From Massilia varians (GTDB taxonomy: Bacteria > Pseudomonadota > Gammaproteobacteria > Burkholderiales > Burkholderiaceae_D), in assembly GCF_027923905.1 (NCBI RefSeq), contig NZ_AP026966.1, forward strand, positions 2,605,001 through 2,669,000: a stretch of 64,000 bases of DNA. The letters run 5' to 3'. Position 1 is the stretch's first letter, and each line of letters starts with the position of its first letter. Shown piece by piece: positions 1 through 7,729 of this stretch. Under the pieces are notes generated by a model. It ran no database searches and had not been told where the DNA came from. It saw nothing but the letters and a program-made list of their open reading frames with translations. The translations under genes were made by a program, and so were the position numbers.

Positions 1-7
1 GAATTCC

Positions 8-475
8 ATGTTGATTCGACCGCTAGTGGCCGCGGACATCCCAGTCGTGGCGGCCTTGCTGCGCGAACTGGCGCGCGAATACATCGTGCACGAATCGCCG
101 CCCGAGGGCGCCTCGACCTTCCTCGCCGAGAACGACGAGATGGGCGTGCGCGGTTTCCTGGCGCGCGGGCACGTCTACCACGTGGCAGTCATCGACGGCC
201 AGGTGGCCGGCTTCGTCGCGGTGCGCGACCGCAGCCATGTATTCCACCTGTTCGTCGGCAAGCGCTGGCACCGGCGCGGCGTGGCGCGCGCGCTGTGGGA
301 GGCGGCGCGCGAGGCGGCCATCGCGGCGGGCGGCGACGGCAGCTTCACGGTGAACTCCTCGAACCTCGCGGTGCCGGTCTACGAAGCCTTCGGCTTCGTG
401 CGCGTCGGTCCCACCCAGTGCGCCAAGGGCCTGTATTTCAACCCGATGCGCCTCGGCGGCTCAGAAGACCCTTGA
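8..475 (+). CDS. GNAT family N-acetyltransferase
   Basis: A 155-aa single-domain GNAT acetyltransferase, expected to move an acetyl group from acetyl-CoA to an unknown amine. The acetyl-CoA pyrophosphate-binding motif is seen as HRRGVARALWEAA at about residues 89-101, followed by the usual C-terminal strand with N-x-x-A-V-P-V-Y-E-A-F-G-F (about 118-130). The ATG at 8 is the first in the window and the frame is open to the left edge, so a longer N-terminus cannot be excluded. It converges on the SH3 gene with a 15-nt 3' overlap. The substrate cannot be predicted. Confidence 0.85.
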   Translation: MLIRPLVAADIPVVAALLRELAREYIVHESPPEGASTFLAENDEMGVRGFLARGHVYHVAVIDGQVAGFVAVRDRSHVFHLFVGKRWHRRGVARALWEAAREAAIAAGGDGSFTVNSSNLAVPVYEAFGFVRVGPTQCAKGLYFNPMRLGGSEDP

Positions 476-910
476 ATCTTCGTCGGCGCGGCGCAGCCAC
501 AGGCTGCTGGCCCAGCCATCCAGGCGGCGGCCGTCCACCACGGCGCTGACCTGCCACCAGTCGCCGCGGCGCTGGCCGGTCGCCGTGACGCGCGAGCCGG
601 CCGGCACCACCGCCAGGCGGCGTGCGTTGATCCCGGTATGCTCGCGCAGGTTGAGGTGGTCGCGCACCCGGTACTGCGCTCCCGCGACCGGGACCTCGGC
701 CGGCGGCGCCGCCGCCAGCATGGCCGCGCGCGGGGCGGCATCGGGCTTGAACAGCGCATGCAGCACTCCCCCCAGCAGCGCGCTGCCGCACACCAGCACC
801 GCCAGGGCACGCGCGTTGGCACGGCGCCACCAGGCGCGCGGGGTCAGCCAGGCCGCCAGGCAGAGCGTGAGCAGCAAGCCGGCGGCGTAGGCGGCGATCA
901 TGGTCGGCAT
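461..910 (-). CDS. Membrane-anchored SH3 (SH3b-like) domain protein
   Basis: A 149-aa protein with two N-terminal hydrophobic segments (about residues 4-22 and 35-52) and then a bacterial SH3-like domain (about 80-143: YRVRDHLNLREHTG, later GDWWQVSA and GWASSLWL). SH3b domains commonly bind peptidoglycan or peptides, so a periplasmic wall-sensing role is inferred. It is the last gene of the kinase/SEDS operon and starts 8 nt after the preceding stop; a GAGG sequence overlapping that stop serves as ribosome site. Role unproven. Confidence 0.7.
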   Translation of the reverse strand: MPTMIAAYAAGLLLTLCLAAWLTPRAWWRRANARALAVLVCGSALLGGVLHALFKPDAAPRAAMLAAAPPAEVPVAGAQYRVRDHLNLREHTGINARRLAVVPAGSRVTATGQRRGDWWQVSAVVDGRRLDGWASSLWLRRADEDSRVF

Positions 911-918
911 GGCCGGCC

Positions 919-2487
919 TCAGGCGTCGAAGCGCAGCACGTAGTGGCCGGCAACCAGGTGGTGGCCGGAGGGCAGCAGGTAGGGCTGTTCCTGCGTGGCT
1001 TGCGCGATCGGCGCCACCAGCTTCAGTTCCGCGTCGAGATGGAACAGGGCCTGGGTCTCGGACAGGCGCACGATGCGCAAGCCCTCGCCGGTGGCTTCCC
1101 AGCTGAAGGCATTGCGCGAGAGGCCGAGGCGGTCGGCGCTGGCCGCCGCGCTGCCGTCGAGCTGGCGCAGGAAAGCCGGGCCGTCGAGCACCCGCAGCGC
1201 GGCCAGCGCCGGCATGCCGCGCCCGAACACCAGGCGGGCGCCGGCCGCCGCCGGCTGTTCCAGTCCTTGCGGCAGCGCGAGCACGGCTGCGTAGCGCTCC
1301 GCCATGCCGGCTGTCACCGCGTGCAGCCGCAGGCTGGCGCCGTCGCGCGGCGCGAACTGCGACGGCACCTTGACGCGCTGGCGTCCGGCCGCGGTGATCG
1401 CGTGCACCTCGTCGGCCTCGTCCACCAGGAAGCGAATCAGGCTATCCTTGCCCGGCGCGGCCGGGATCAGGCTTCCATCCAGGCCGCTATCCAGGCCGAT
1501 CTCGAGCGCAGCGGCGCCGGTGTCGCGGTAGCGGCTCAGGCGCGGCAGCGCCAGCGCGGCCAGCGTGATGCGGTGGCGCGCCACCGGCGCATAGGTCGCA
1601 TCGTTCTCGAGCGCGGGCGTGGAGGCGGCTGGCGCGGCCGCGAGCGGCATGGCAGTCATTTCGCTGTCGGCGATGGGGGCTGCGCGCGGCTTCCACACCG
1701 ACGGCGCGCGCGGCGGCGCGGCGCTCGGGGCCTCGGCCGGACGGGCCCGCCCTGGCGCGCCGGCCCGCTGGATCCTGAGCAGCAGGCGCTGGCCGGCGCC
1801 GTCGGGGCCGCCCTTCTTGCCGCGGATGACGTAGTAGCCGCCGGCCGCGTCGAACTGGCAGTCCAGGCTGTCCTTGGGACGCACCTGCACTTCGATGTCG
1901 CTGTCGGCGCCGTCGTTGATGAGGAGGATGCCGGCGTCGAGACCGAAGGGCCAGCCCGGCACCGCGAAGGTGGCGCTGGTCTCGTCCTGGCCGACCACGG
2001 TCAGGCGCTGGTTCGGGTAGACCGCGCACACCGGCTGCCAGATCGCGCTGTCGCGCGAGGCCGTGACCGTGTACAGCAGCGCTTCGCCCGGCGCCGGCAG
2101 ATAGACGGCGTGGCCGAACTTGACCTTGACCTGGCCGCTGGCGACGGCGTCGTTGCCGACCACGTGGTAGCGTACTTCGTCGCCCCCGAGCAGGTCGCCG
2201 AAATCCTTCTGGTGCAGAGCCGCCAGCGATTGCGCCAGGTCGCGCACGCGCGCGCCGCGGGTCAGGTGGCGGTCGTCGTCGACCTCGTCCTGGGGCAGCA
2301 TCAGGGTGACGTGGGAGAAGCAGCGGGTGGCGGCGCGCCCGCGCTGTTCGCGCGGCGAGCGCTCCAGCAGGTCGCGCAGCAGCGGACGGCGCGAGAACAG
2401 CGCCAGGCCAGGGGCCTGCCACAGCGCCTCGGCATTGAAGACATCGTCGACCCTGGCTAGGACTTCGTGTTGGACGTAGACCGGCAT
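919..2487 (-). CDS. Unknown 522-aa protein of the kinase/SEDS operon
   Basis: I do not recognise this protein. The open frame runs far upstream (to 4302), but that part is a shadow of the SEDS gene. The real start is the ATG at 2487 (MPVYVQHEV), preceded by a good AGGAGA site, giving a 31-nt overlap with the SEDS gene. An N-terminal globular region (1-250) is followed by a Pro/Ala-rich linker (about 255-300). The C-terminal domain ends in LLPSGHHLVAGHYVLRF, which resembles the last strands of FHA-like folds. That is weak and is not claimed as a domain call. No signal peptide or membrane segment is obvious, so a cytoplasmic partner of the kinase is possible. Confidence 0.6.
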   Translation of the reverse strand: MPVYVQHEVLARVDDVFNAEALWQAPGLALFSRRPLLRDLLERSPREQRGRAATRCFSHVTLMLPQDEVDDDRHLTRGARVRDLAQSLAALHQKDFGDLLGGDEVRYHVVGNDAVASGQVKVKFGHAVYLPAPGEALLYTVTASRDSAIWQPVCAVYPNQRLTVVGQDETSATFAVPGWPFGLDAGILLINDGADSDIEVQVRPKDSLDCQFDAAGGYYVIRGKKGGPDGAGQRLLLRIQRAGAPGRARPAEAPSAAPPRAPSVWKPRAAPIADSEMTAMPLAAAPAASTPALENDATYAPVARHRITLAALALPRLSRYRDTGAAALEIGLDSGLDGSLIPAAPGKDSLIRFLVDEADEVHAITAAGRQRVKVPSQFAPRDGASLRLHAVTAGMAERYAAVLALPQGLEQPAAAGARLVFGRGMPALAALRVLDGPAFLRQLDGSAAASADRLGLSRNAFSWEATGEGLRIVRLSETQALFHLDAELKLVAPIAQATQEQPYLLPSGHHLVAGHYVLRFDA

Positions 2488-4781
2488 GATGGATTCTCCT
2501 CGAAAGATTGGACGCTCGCCACGCCGAACGCTAGCAGGGGGACGATGAAAAACAGCAGGTGCGAACCACCGCTCGACAGGAAGCTCATCGGCTGGCCCAT
2601 GATCGGAAACAGCGCCAGGTTGGTGCCCCAGGACAGCAGGAAGTGCCCGCCCAGGAAGGCGCCGCCGCCGGCCAGCAGGAAGCACTGGAAGCGCCCCAGC
2701 CAGGCGCGCCGGAAGTCGCCGGCCCCCAGGGCGGCCCGCCAGGCGCAAGCGGCGGCGTGCAGCAGGCATCCGAGCAGGGCGGCCTGCAGCGTCCACAGCA
2801 GCAGGCCGCCCAGCAGGCCGTGGCGGTTGAGCAGGAAGGAAGGGGCGAAGTCGTCCTGCACCGCCGGGATGCGCAGCGCGTCGCCCCCGGCTTGGCCGAG
2901 CGAGGCCAGGCCGAGCAGGCCATCCGCGCCCAGCCAGCCACCGGCGGCGACGGCGCGGGCGCCGAGCAGCATCTGCTGGCCGGTGTGCGGGTGCGCCGTC
3001 GGGTCGGCCCAGACCTGGAAGCGTTCGGCGTAGAAGCCGCCGCTCATGTCCGGCCCCGCCGACTGAAGGGCCAGCGCCCCGCCCAGCAATGCGCAGCACA
3101 GCCCACCCGCCAGCGCCGCCGCCAGCCGGCGCCCGGTGGCCAGGCACCAGGCCAGGAAAGTCACGGCCGCCCATACCAGCAGCAGGACCAGCGGCGAGTA
3201 ATCGTCCACCTGCACCAGCGCCACCGCCACCAGCAGCACGAACAGCAGGATCGGGGCCAGCATGCGCAGCCGGGCGCGCCAGCCGCGCGGCGCGGCGCCC
3301 GCTCCGCTTGCCAGCGCCAGGCAATGCGCGCTCAGCGCAGCCAGCGCCAGCTTGGCGAATTCGACCGGCTGCACATCGAACACGCCGGTTTCGTCGCCAA
3401 AGGCGACCTGCAGCATCAGGCCGGCCAGCGCGCCCAGCGCCAGCACGAACAGCAGCCACTCGGTGGCCAGGCGCGACAGCGCGCCACGGGCCACGCCGTC
3501 CAGCAGCAGCAGGGCGAGCGGCAGGCCGGCGGCGAGCAGCACGCAGCTGGTCTCGACGTGGCGCAGCCAGGCACTGTCGCGCGCGCCGAGCCCCAGTTCC
3601 AGCTGCACCAGCAGGCCGGTGCCGAGCAGGAGTACGGCCACGGCCCCGAGCAGCGGCAGGCGGCGCGGCCACAACAGGGCGTGCCACAGCGCGGCCCAGG
3701 CCAGCAGCAGTGCCCAGCCGGTGCCGGGCGCGCTTCCCAGACGCTGCATCGCCAGCAGCAGCACCGCGCAAACGGGAATGGCGCAGGACAGGACCAGCCG
3801 CGTCCAGCCGGCGGCGCCGCGCACCGTGCGCGCCGTGCGCCAGGCGACCGCGGCCGCCAGCAGCAACACGCCGAAGGCGGCGCACCAGGCCGGCGCCGAG
3901 GGCGGCGGCAAGCGCCACAGCGAGCGCTCGCCCCAGGTCCACGCGACGCCGGCCGGCAGGACAGCCTTTGCTTCGGCGAACAGCTCGACTTCGCGCGCCG
4001 GCGCCAGCTGCAGGCTGCCTGCCGCTGCCGACACGTTGAAGCGCGTGCGGCCGACCGCGATCGCGTCCACGCCGTCCACCAGGTGTTCGCGGCGGGCGAC
4101 GTCGAGCCAGCGCCCGCCGTCCTGCAGCAGGACCGGCTGCGAACCGAGCACCTTCAGCATGTGCCGGCTTGAGGCGTCGCGTGCCAGTGTCAGCCTGCCG
4201 CCCTCCAGTCCAGGCACGGCCAGGCGGTTGCCGCAGTTCAGATGGCCGCCGAAGGCAAGCGGACGGCGCACGGCGAGGAAAGCGGGCGCGATCCGATTCC
4301 ACAGCGCCGCCAGGCGCGCCGCCTGGCCCGCGTCGGGGCAGGCCGCCTGCACGTCGCCGTCGCGCCGCAACACTGCGCCGTCGTATTCCCAGGTGTGGCG
4401 GCGGTCGCGCAGGACGGTGCGGTCCCGGCTCGCCGCGAGAATCTCGAAGAGCGCCGCGCCGGCCTGCAGCCGCTGGCCGGCGGCGAGCGCCAGGCTGCCG
4501 CTATGCAAGCGCTCGTCGCCGCGCACCAGCACGGCGGCTTGCGCCGGATTGTCGTTGCGCAGCCACCAGCGGCCGGCGGCATCGCGCCGAACCGAGAACT
4601 GCCGGCTCGCGGCGCGTGGCGCGGCCAGTTCCGCGCGGCCGAGCGCGAGCGACTCGCCGGGCGTGAGCTGGAGCGTGAGCGCCTGCGGCAGGTAGCGCGG
4701 CGGCGCCAGCAGCATGGCGAGCAGCTGCAGGGCGCACACGCCGGCGAGGGCGAGCGCGGCGAGCGCCAGGCGCGGCCTCAT
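2457..4781 (-). CDS. FtsW/RodA/SpoVE (SEDS) family membrane protein with large N-terminal extension
   Basis: A 774-aa protein. The C-terminal half has about ten transmembrane helices and the SEDS signature NLALFPIMGQPMSFLSSGGS (to residue 740). SEDS proteins polymerise lipid II into glycan strands or act in its pathway. The N-terminal ~300 residues are unusual: one membrane segment (about 5-25) and then a long soluble part with beta-rich, FHA-like character (SLALGR...FSVRRDAAGRWWLRNDN). Canonical FtsW and RodA are about 370-420 aa and lack this. It overlaps the kinase stop by 4 nt (4778-4781). No class B PBP lies next to it, which is odd for a SEDS glycosyltransferase. Confidence 0.8.
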   Translation of the reverse strand: MRPRLALAALALAGVCALQLLAMLLAPPRYLPQALTLQLTPGESLALGRAELAAPRAASRQFSVRRDAAGRWWLRNDNPAQAAVLVRGDERLHSGSLALAAGQRLQAGAALFEILAASRDRTVLRDRRHTWEYDGAVLRRDGDVQAACPDAGQAARLAALWNRIAPAFLAVRRPLAFGGHLNCGNRLAVPGLEGGRLTLARDASSRHMLKVLGSQPVLLQDGGRWLDVARREHLVDGVDAIAVGRTRFNVSAAAGSLQLAPAREVELFAEAKAVLPAGVAWTWGERSLWRLPPPSAPAWCAAFGVLLLAAAVAWRTARTVRGAAGWTRLVLSCAIPVCAVLLLAMQRLGSAPGTGWALLLAWAALWHALLWPRRLPLLGAVAVLLLGTGLLVQLELGLGARDSAWLRHVETSCVLLAAGLPLALLLLDGVARGALSRLATEWLLFVLALGALAGLMLQVAFGDETGVFDVQPVEFAKLALAALSAHCLALASGAGAAPRGWRARLRMLAPILLFVLLVAVALVQVDDYSPLVLLLVWAAVTFLAWCLATGRRLAAALAGGLCCALLGGALALQSAGPDMSGGFYAERFQVWADPTAHPHTGQQMLLGARAVAAGGWLGADGLLGLASLGQAGGDALRIPAVQDDFAPSFLLNRHGLLGGLLLWTLQAALLGCLLHAAACAWRAALGAGDFRRAWLGRFQCFLLAGGGAFLGGHFLLSWGTNLALFPIMGQPMSFLSSGGSHLLFFIVPLLAFGVASVQSFEENPSCRSTSNTKS

Positions 4782-5737
4782 GCCGCCCTCGCCAGCGGCG
4801 GCTGCGCCATGGCGCTGCGCACGTCATGCAGCATGCGGCTGATCTCGAGCGCGTGACAGGGGCGCTCGCCAGGGGCGGGCGCGAGCAGGCTGCGCAGCAG
4901 GGCGTCGGCCAGCGCGTGCGCCGGGCCGAAGGCGTGGGCGAAGGCCGCCGCCTCGTCCGCCAGCAGGGTCGGGGGAATGCCGCCGTGCGCGCGGCGCAGC
5001 AGGGCGGCGCCGTCGCGCCCGTGGGCGGCATAGGCTTGTCCGCAGGCGGCGCCAAAGCGCAGCATGCGGCCGCACACCAGCCAGTAGAGCAGGGCGCCGA
5101 GCGCGAAATAGTCGCTGCGCGGGTCGCTCAGGTAGCCGCTGCCGGCCTGCGGAAAGAACTGTTCCGGCGCCTGCCAGCTGGCGGTGCCGGCGTAGGCCTG
5201 GGTTGGGGCCTTCTGCACGGGGCGGCAGGTGCCGAAGTCGGCCAGCTTGAGGTGCCCGCTGCGGCGCTCGAGCAGCAGGTTGCCGGGCTTGAGGTCGAGG
5301 TAGCGAAAGCCCGCCGCATGCACCTTGGCCAGCGCCTGGTTGACCTGGGCGAGCCAGTCGAGCGCCTGCGGGGCGCCGGGCGTGCGGCCGGTGGAGCGCA
5401 GCAGCTTGACGTGGGTGGCCAGGTCGCCGTCCAGCAATTCGAGCGCCATCGCCGGCAGGCCGTCGACGCTGCCGCTGTCGAGCAGGCGCACGATGTGACG
5501 GCCGTCCCAGGGCGCCAGTCGGGACAGGAAAGCCTGTTCGGCGCGGGCCGCGTCGAGCCAGTGGTGGCGCAGTTCGCCTGGTGCGCCGGCCATCTGGGCG
5601 CTGTTGACCAGCTTGAGGGCGACGCTGCCGCCCGGCGCATCGGCGCGCCATACCAGGCCGTAGGCCGAGCCGCCAAGCGGCTCGGCTAGGCGGTACTGGC
5701 CGAGCGCCAAATGAACGATGCTGCCTTGCTGGATCAT
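4778..5737 (-). CDS. Hanks-type serine/threonine protein kinase, soluble, non-RD
   Basis: A 319-aa kinase domain. Glycine loop LGGSAYGLVW (21-30), ATP lysine K42 in VALKL, catalytic loop YLDLKPGN (146-153, base D148), DFG at 167-169 and APE at 190-192. The usual HRD is YLD, so the Arg that contacts the activation-loop phosphate is missing and activation may not need loop phosphorylation. No transmembrane segment or PASTA repeats follow the domain, unlike PknB. It is the first gene of a four-gene operon and is translationally coupled to the SEDS gene. Substrates are unknown; the SEDS protein or the 522-aa protein are natural candidates. Confidence 0.88.
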   Translation of the reverse strand: MIQQGSIVHLALGQYRLAEPLGGSAYGLVWRADAPGGSVALKLVNSAQMAGAPGELRHHWLDAARAEQAFLSRLAPWDGRHIVRLLDSGSVDGLPAMALELLDGDLATHVKLLRSTGRTPGAPQALDWLAQVNQALAKVHAAGFRYLDLKPGNLLLERRSGHLKLADFGTCRPVQKAPTQAYAGTASWQAPEQFFPQAGSGYLSDPRSDYFALGALLYWLVCGRMLRFGAACGQAYAAHGRDGAALLRRAHGGIPPTLLADEAAAFAHAFGPAHALADALLRSLLAPAPGERPCHALEISRMLHDVRSAMAQPPLARAA

Positions 5738-5820
5738 GTCTCCGCCTTTCGCGACTGGCGCGATGCGCCCTTGCGGTGCTCAAGCGGGGGGAGTGGGAAA
5801 GAGGAAGGAAGGGTTGGGCG

Positions 5821-5846
5821 AAAAAAAACCGCGCAGCGCGCGGTTT
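5821..5846 (-). terminator. Rho-independent terminator of the glycine-zipper gene
   Basis: Perfect 9-bp stem (AAACCGCGC / GCGCGGTTT) with a 3-nt loop. On the minus strand it is followed by eight Ts (the A-run at 5821-5828). It starts 6 nt past the stop codon of the gene at 5853-6314. Confidence 0.85.
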
Positions 5847-5852
5847 GCTTGA

Positions 5853-6314
5853 TTAGCGGCGATCCCAGCGGTCACCGCGGTCCCAGTCGCGGCGATCATG
5901 GCGATCCCAGTCACGGCGGTCGCGGCGGTCATAGTCGCGGCGCTCGACGTAGACCGGGCGGGGCTGGACGTAGACCGGACGCGGCTGGACATACACCGGG
6001 CGCGGTTGCACATAGACCGGACGCGGCTGGACGTAGACCGGGCGCGGCTGGGCGTAGCCATAAGCGTAGCCGCGGTTGTCGTAATAACGGTTGTCGCGAT
6101 AGCGGCGATCGTCGCGGGTCGAGATCGAGTTGCCCACCGCCGCGCCGAGCACGCCGCCCACCAGGGCGCCGCTGCCGCCGCCGGCACTGTGGCCGATGGC
6201 CGCGCCGACCACGGCGCCGATTGCAGTATTCACACCACGGTCGTCCGCCATTGCCGCTGGGGAGACGGCAACCGCGGCCAGGACCACCGCACCAACAATT
6301 TGAGATTTCAACAT
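5853..6314 (-). CDS. Glycine-zipper (2TM-like) exported protein with YVQPRPV repeats
   Basis: A 153-aa protein with a signal peptide ending near AMA-DD (residue 23). A glycine-zipper segment follows (about 30-62: AIGAVVGAAIGHSAGGG...LVGGVLGAAVGN), as in Rcp/17-kDa surface-antigen-like outer-membrane proteins. Five near-identical PVYVQPR repeats (about 87-122) and a charged Arg/Asp tail (RRDYDRRDRRDWDRHD) come next. Likely in the periplasm or outer membrane; function unknown. It is monocistronic with its own terminator. Confidence 0.75.
   Translation of the reverse strand: MLKSQIVGAVVLAAVAVSPAAMADDRGVNTAIGAVVGAAIGHSAGGGSGALVGGVLGAAVGNSISTRDDRRYRDNRYYDNRGYAYGYAQPRPVYVQPRPVYVQPRPVYVQPRPVYVQPRPVYVERRDYDRRDRRDWDRHDRRDWDRGDRWDRR
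5946..6050 (-). repeat. Five tandem 21-bp repeats coding PVYVQPR
   Basis: Five contiguous 21-bp units, starting at 5946, 5967, 5988, 6009 and 6030, differ only at a few positions. Each encodes one heptad of the protein above. The period is a multiple of three, so copy-number change would keep the frame. Confidence 0.85.
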
Positions 6315-6517
6315 GGTTTTTCCTTTTGCCTCTGCGGTGATCAGGATGATCGAACAACGCCGGGCATGGATGAACTATAGCCCTGCGGACTCATGCTGCC
6401 ACCGGTTAATACAGATTATTACAAACGCCTATCCAGCAGTAACATCCGGAACGGCACTTGCAGAGGGACGGGCCCGCCCCATCTAACATTTGTTACCGTT
6501 TACCCTCCTCATACTCT

Positions 6518-7651
6518 GTGAACCGATCTTTCGCCACCATCCTGTCCCTGCTGGTCTTGCTGCAGGTATACATCGGCATGCGCCTGTTGCCGGACCTGGC
6601 CCTGGGGCTGCCGTTCACGGTGGCGGGCGTGCTCCTGCTTGTTCTCTTGACCGCGCTGGTGCCGGTCGGGCTGATGTCGGCCTCGCTGCGCCGGCGCCGC
6701 TGGCCGGAACGGCTCGCCTGGCTGGGCTTGATGTCGATGGGCTTCTTTTCCTCGCTCCTGGTGACGACCCTGGCGCGCGACCTGGTGCTGCTGGCGCTGC
6801 AGCTGTTCGGCGGGCTGGGTCCGGCAGTCGTCCGCGGCAGCGCCGCCGCGGTACCGCTGGTGGCGCTGGGCGTGACCGCGCTCGGCTTCGTCAATGCGCG
6901 CCGCCTGGCCCGGGTTAAAAGGGTGGAGGTGCCGATCGCCAACCTGCCGCCGAGCCTGCATGGCTATGCGATCGCCCAGGTGTCGGACATCCACGTCGGC
7001 CCGACCATCAAGCGTGCCTACCTGAATGCGATCGTCAACCGGGTCAACAAGCTGGGCGCCGACGCCATCGCCATCACCGGCGACCTGGTGGACGGTAGCG
7101 TCCACCGCCTCGGACTGCATACCCAGCCGCTGGCGCGCCTGGCGGCGCCCGACGGGGTGTTTTTTGTGACCGGCAACCACGAATACTATTCCGGGGCCGA
7201 GGAGTGGATCGCCGAGGTGCGCCGGCTGGGCGTGACCGTGCTGCTGAACCAGCACGTGATCCGGCGCCGCGACGACGCCACCCTCATGATCGCCGGCGTA
7301 TCCGATTACATGGCCCACCATTTCAATCCGGGGCACAAGAGCGACCCGCGTGCCGCCGCGGGCAGCGCGCGCGAGCAGGCCGACGTGCGCATCCTGCTGG
7401 CCCATCAGCCGCGCAGCGCGCCGGCGGCGGCCGAGGCGGGCTTTCACCTGCAGTTGTCCGGTCACACCCATGGCGGCCAGTTCTTCCCGTGGAACCTGTT
7501 CGTCCCGCTGCAGCAGCCCTTCGTTGCCGGCCTGCACCGGGTACGCGACATGTGGGTGTACATCAGCCGCGGTACCGGCTACTGGGGCCCGCCGAAGCGC
7601 TTCGGCGCACCCTCGGAGATCACCTTGGTGCGCCTGGTGCCGGCGGTGTAA
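6518..7651 (+). CDS. Membrane-anchored metallophosphoesterase (YkuE/calcineurin-like)
   Basis: A 377-aa protein with four N-terminal hydrophobic helices (about 1-150) and a calcineurin-type dimetal phosphoesterase domain. Metal ligands seen are D157/H159 (SDIHVG), D189 (GDLVDG), N220/H221 (GNHEYYSG), and H316/H318 (GHTHGGQ), with a further histidine in LAHQPRS. The family includes phosphodiesterases acting on membrane-linked or nucleotide substrates; the substrate here is unknown. The start is uncertain: GTG 6518 begins the first membrane helix (MNRSFATIL), but TTG 6458 in the same frame is possible and neither has a strong ribosome site. Confidence 0.85.
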   Translation: MNRSFATILSLLVLLQVYIGMRLLPDLALGLPFTVAGVLLLVLLTALVPVGLMSASLRRRRWPERLAWLGLMSMGFFSSLLVTTLARDLVLLALQLFGGLGPAVVRGSAAAVPLVALGVTALGFVNARRLARVKRVEVPIANLPPSLHGYAIAQVSDIHVGPTIKRAYLNAIVNRVNKLGADAIAITGDLVDGSVHRLGLHTQPLARLAAPDGVFFVTGNHEYYSGAEEWIAEVRRLGVTVLLNQHVIRRRDDATLMIAGVSDYMAHHFNPGHKSDPRAAAGSAREQADVRILLAHQPRSAPAAAEAGFHLQLSGHTHGGQFFPWNLFVPLQQPFVAGLHRVRDMWVYISRGTGYWGPPKRFGAPSEITLVRLVPAV

Positions 7652-7729
7652 ATACGCCAACATTTCTCACCAAAAACAATGTGGATGCGCTATCGTTGAA
7701 TTTTCTTGAACTGAAGAAGGATTCGACGC

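Noticed and set aside
943..2460. Long plus-strand frame opposite the 522-aa gene
   Set aside because: His/Arg/Gln-rich composition typical of antisense frames in GC-rich DNA; no ribosome site or known motif.
919..4302. 1,127-codon minus-strand frame as one giant protein
   Set aside because: Its upstream two-thirds are Arg/Ala/Gly-rich shadow sequence antisense-phase to the SEDS gene; the SEDS frame has membrane helices and family motifs, and a good ribosome site marks the start at 2487.
5946..6050. CRISPR array or iteron cluster
   Set aside because: Contiguous 21-bp units with no spacers, coding the PVYVQPR heptads.
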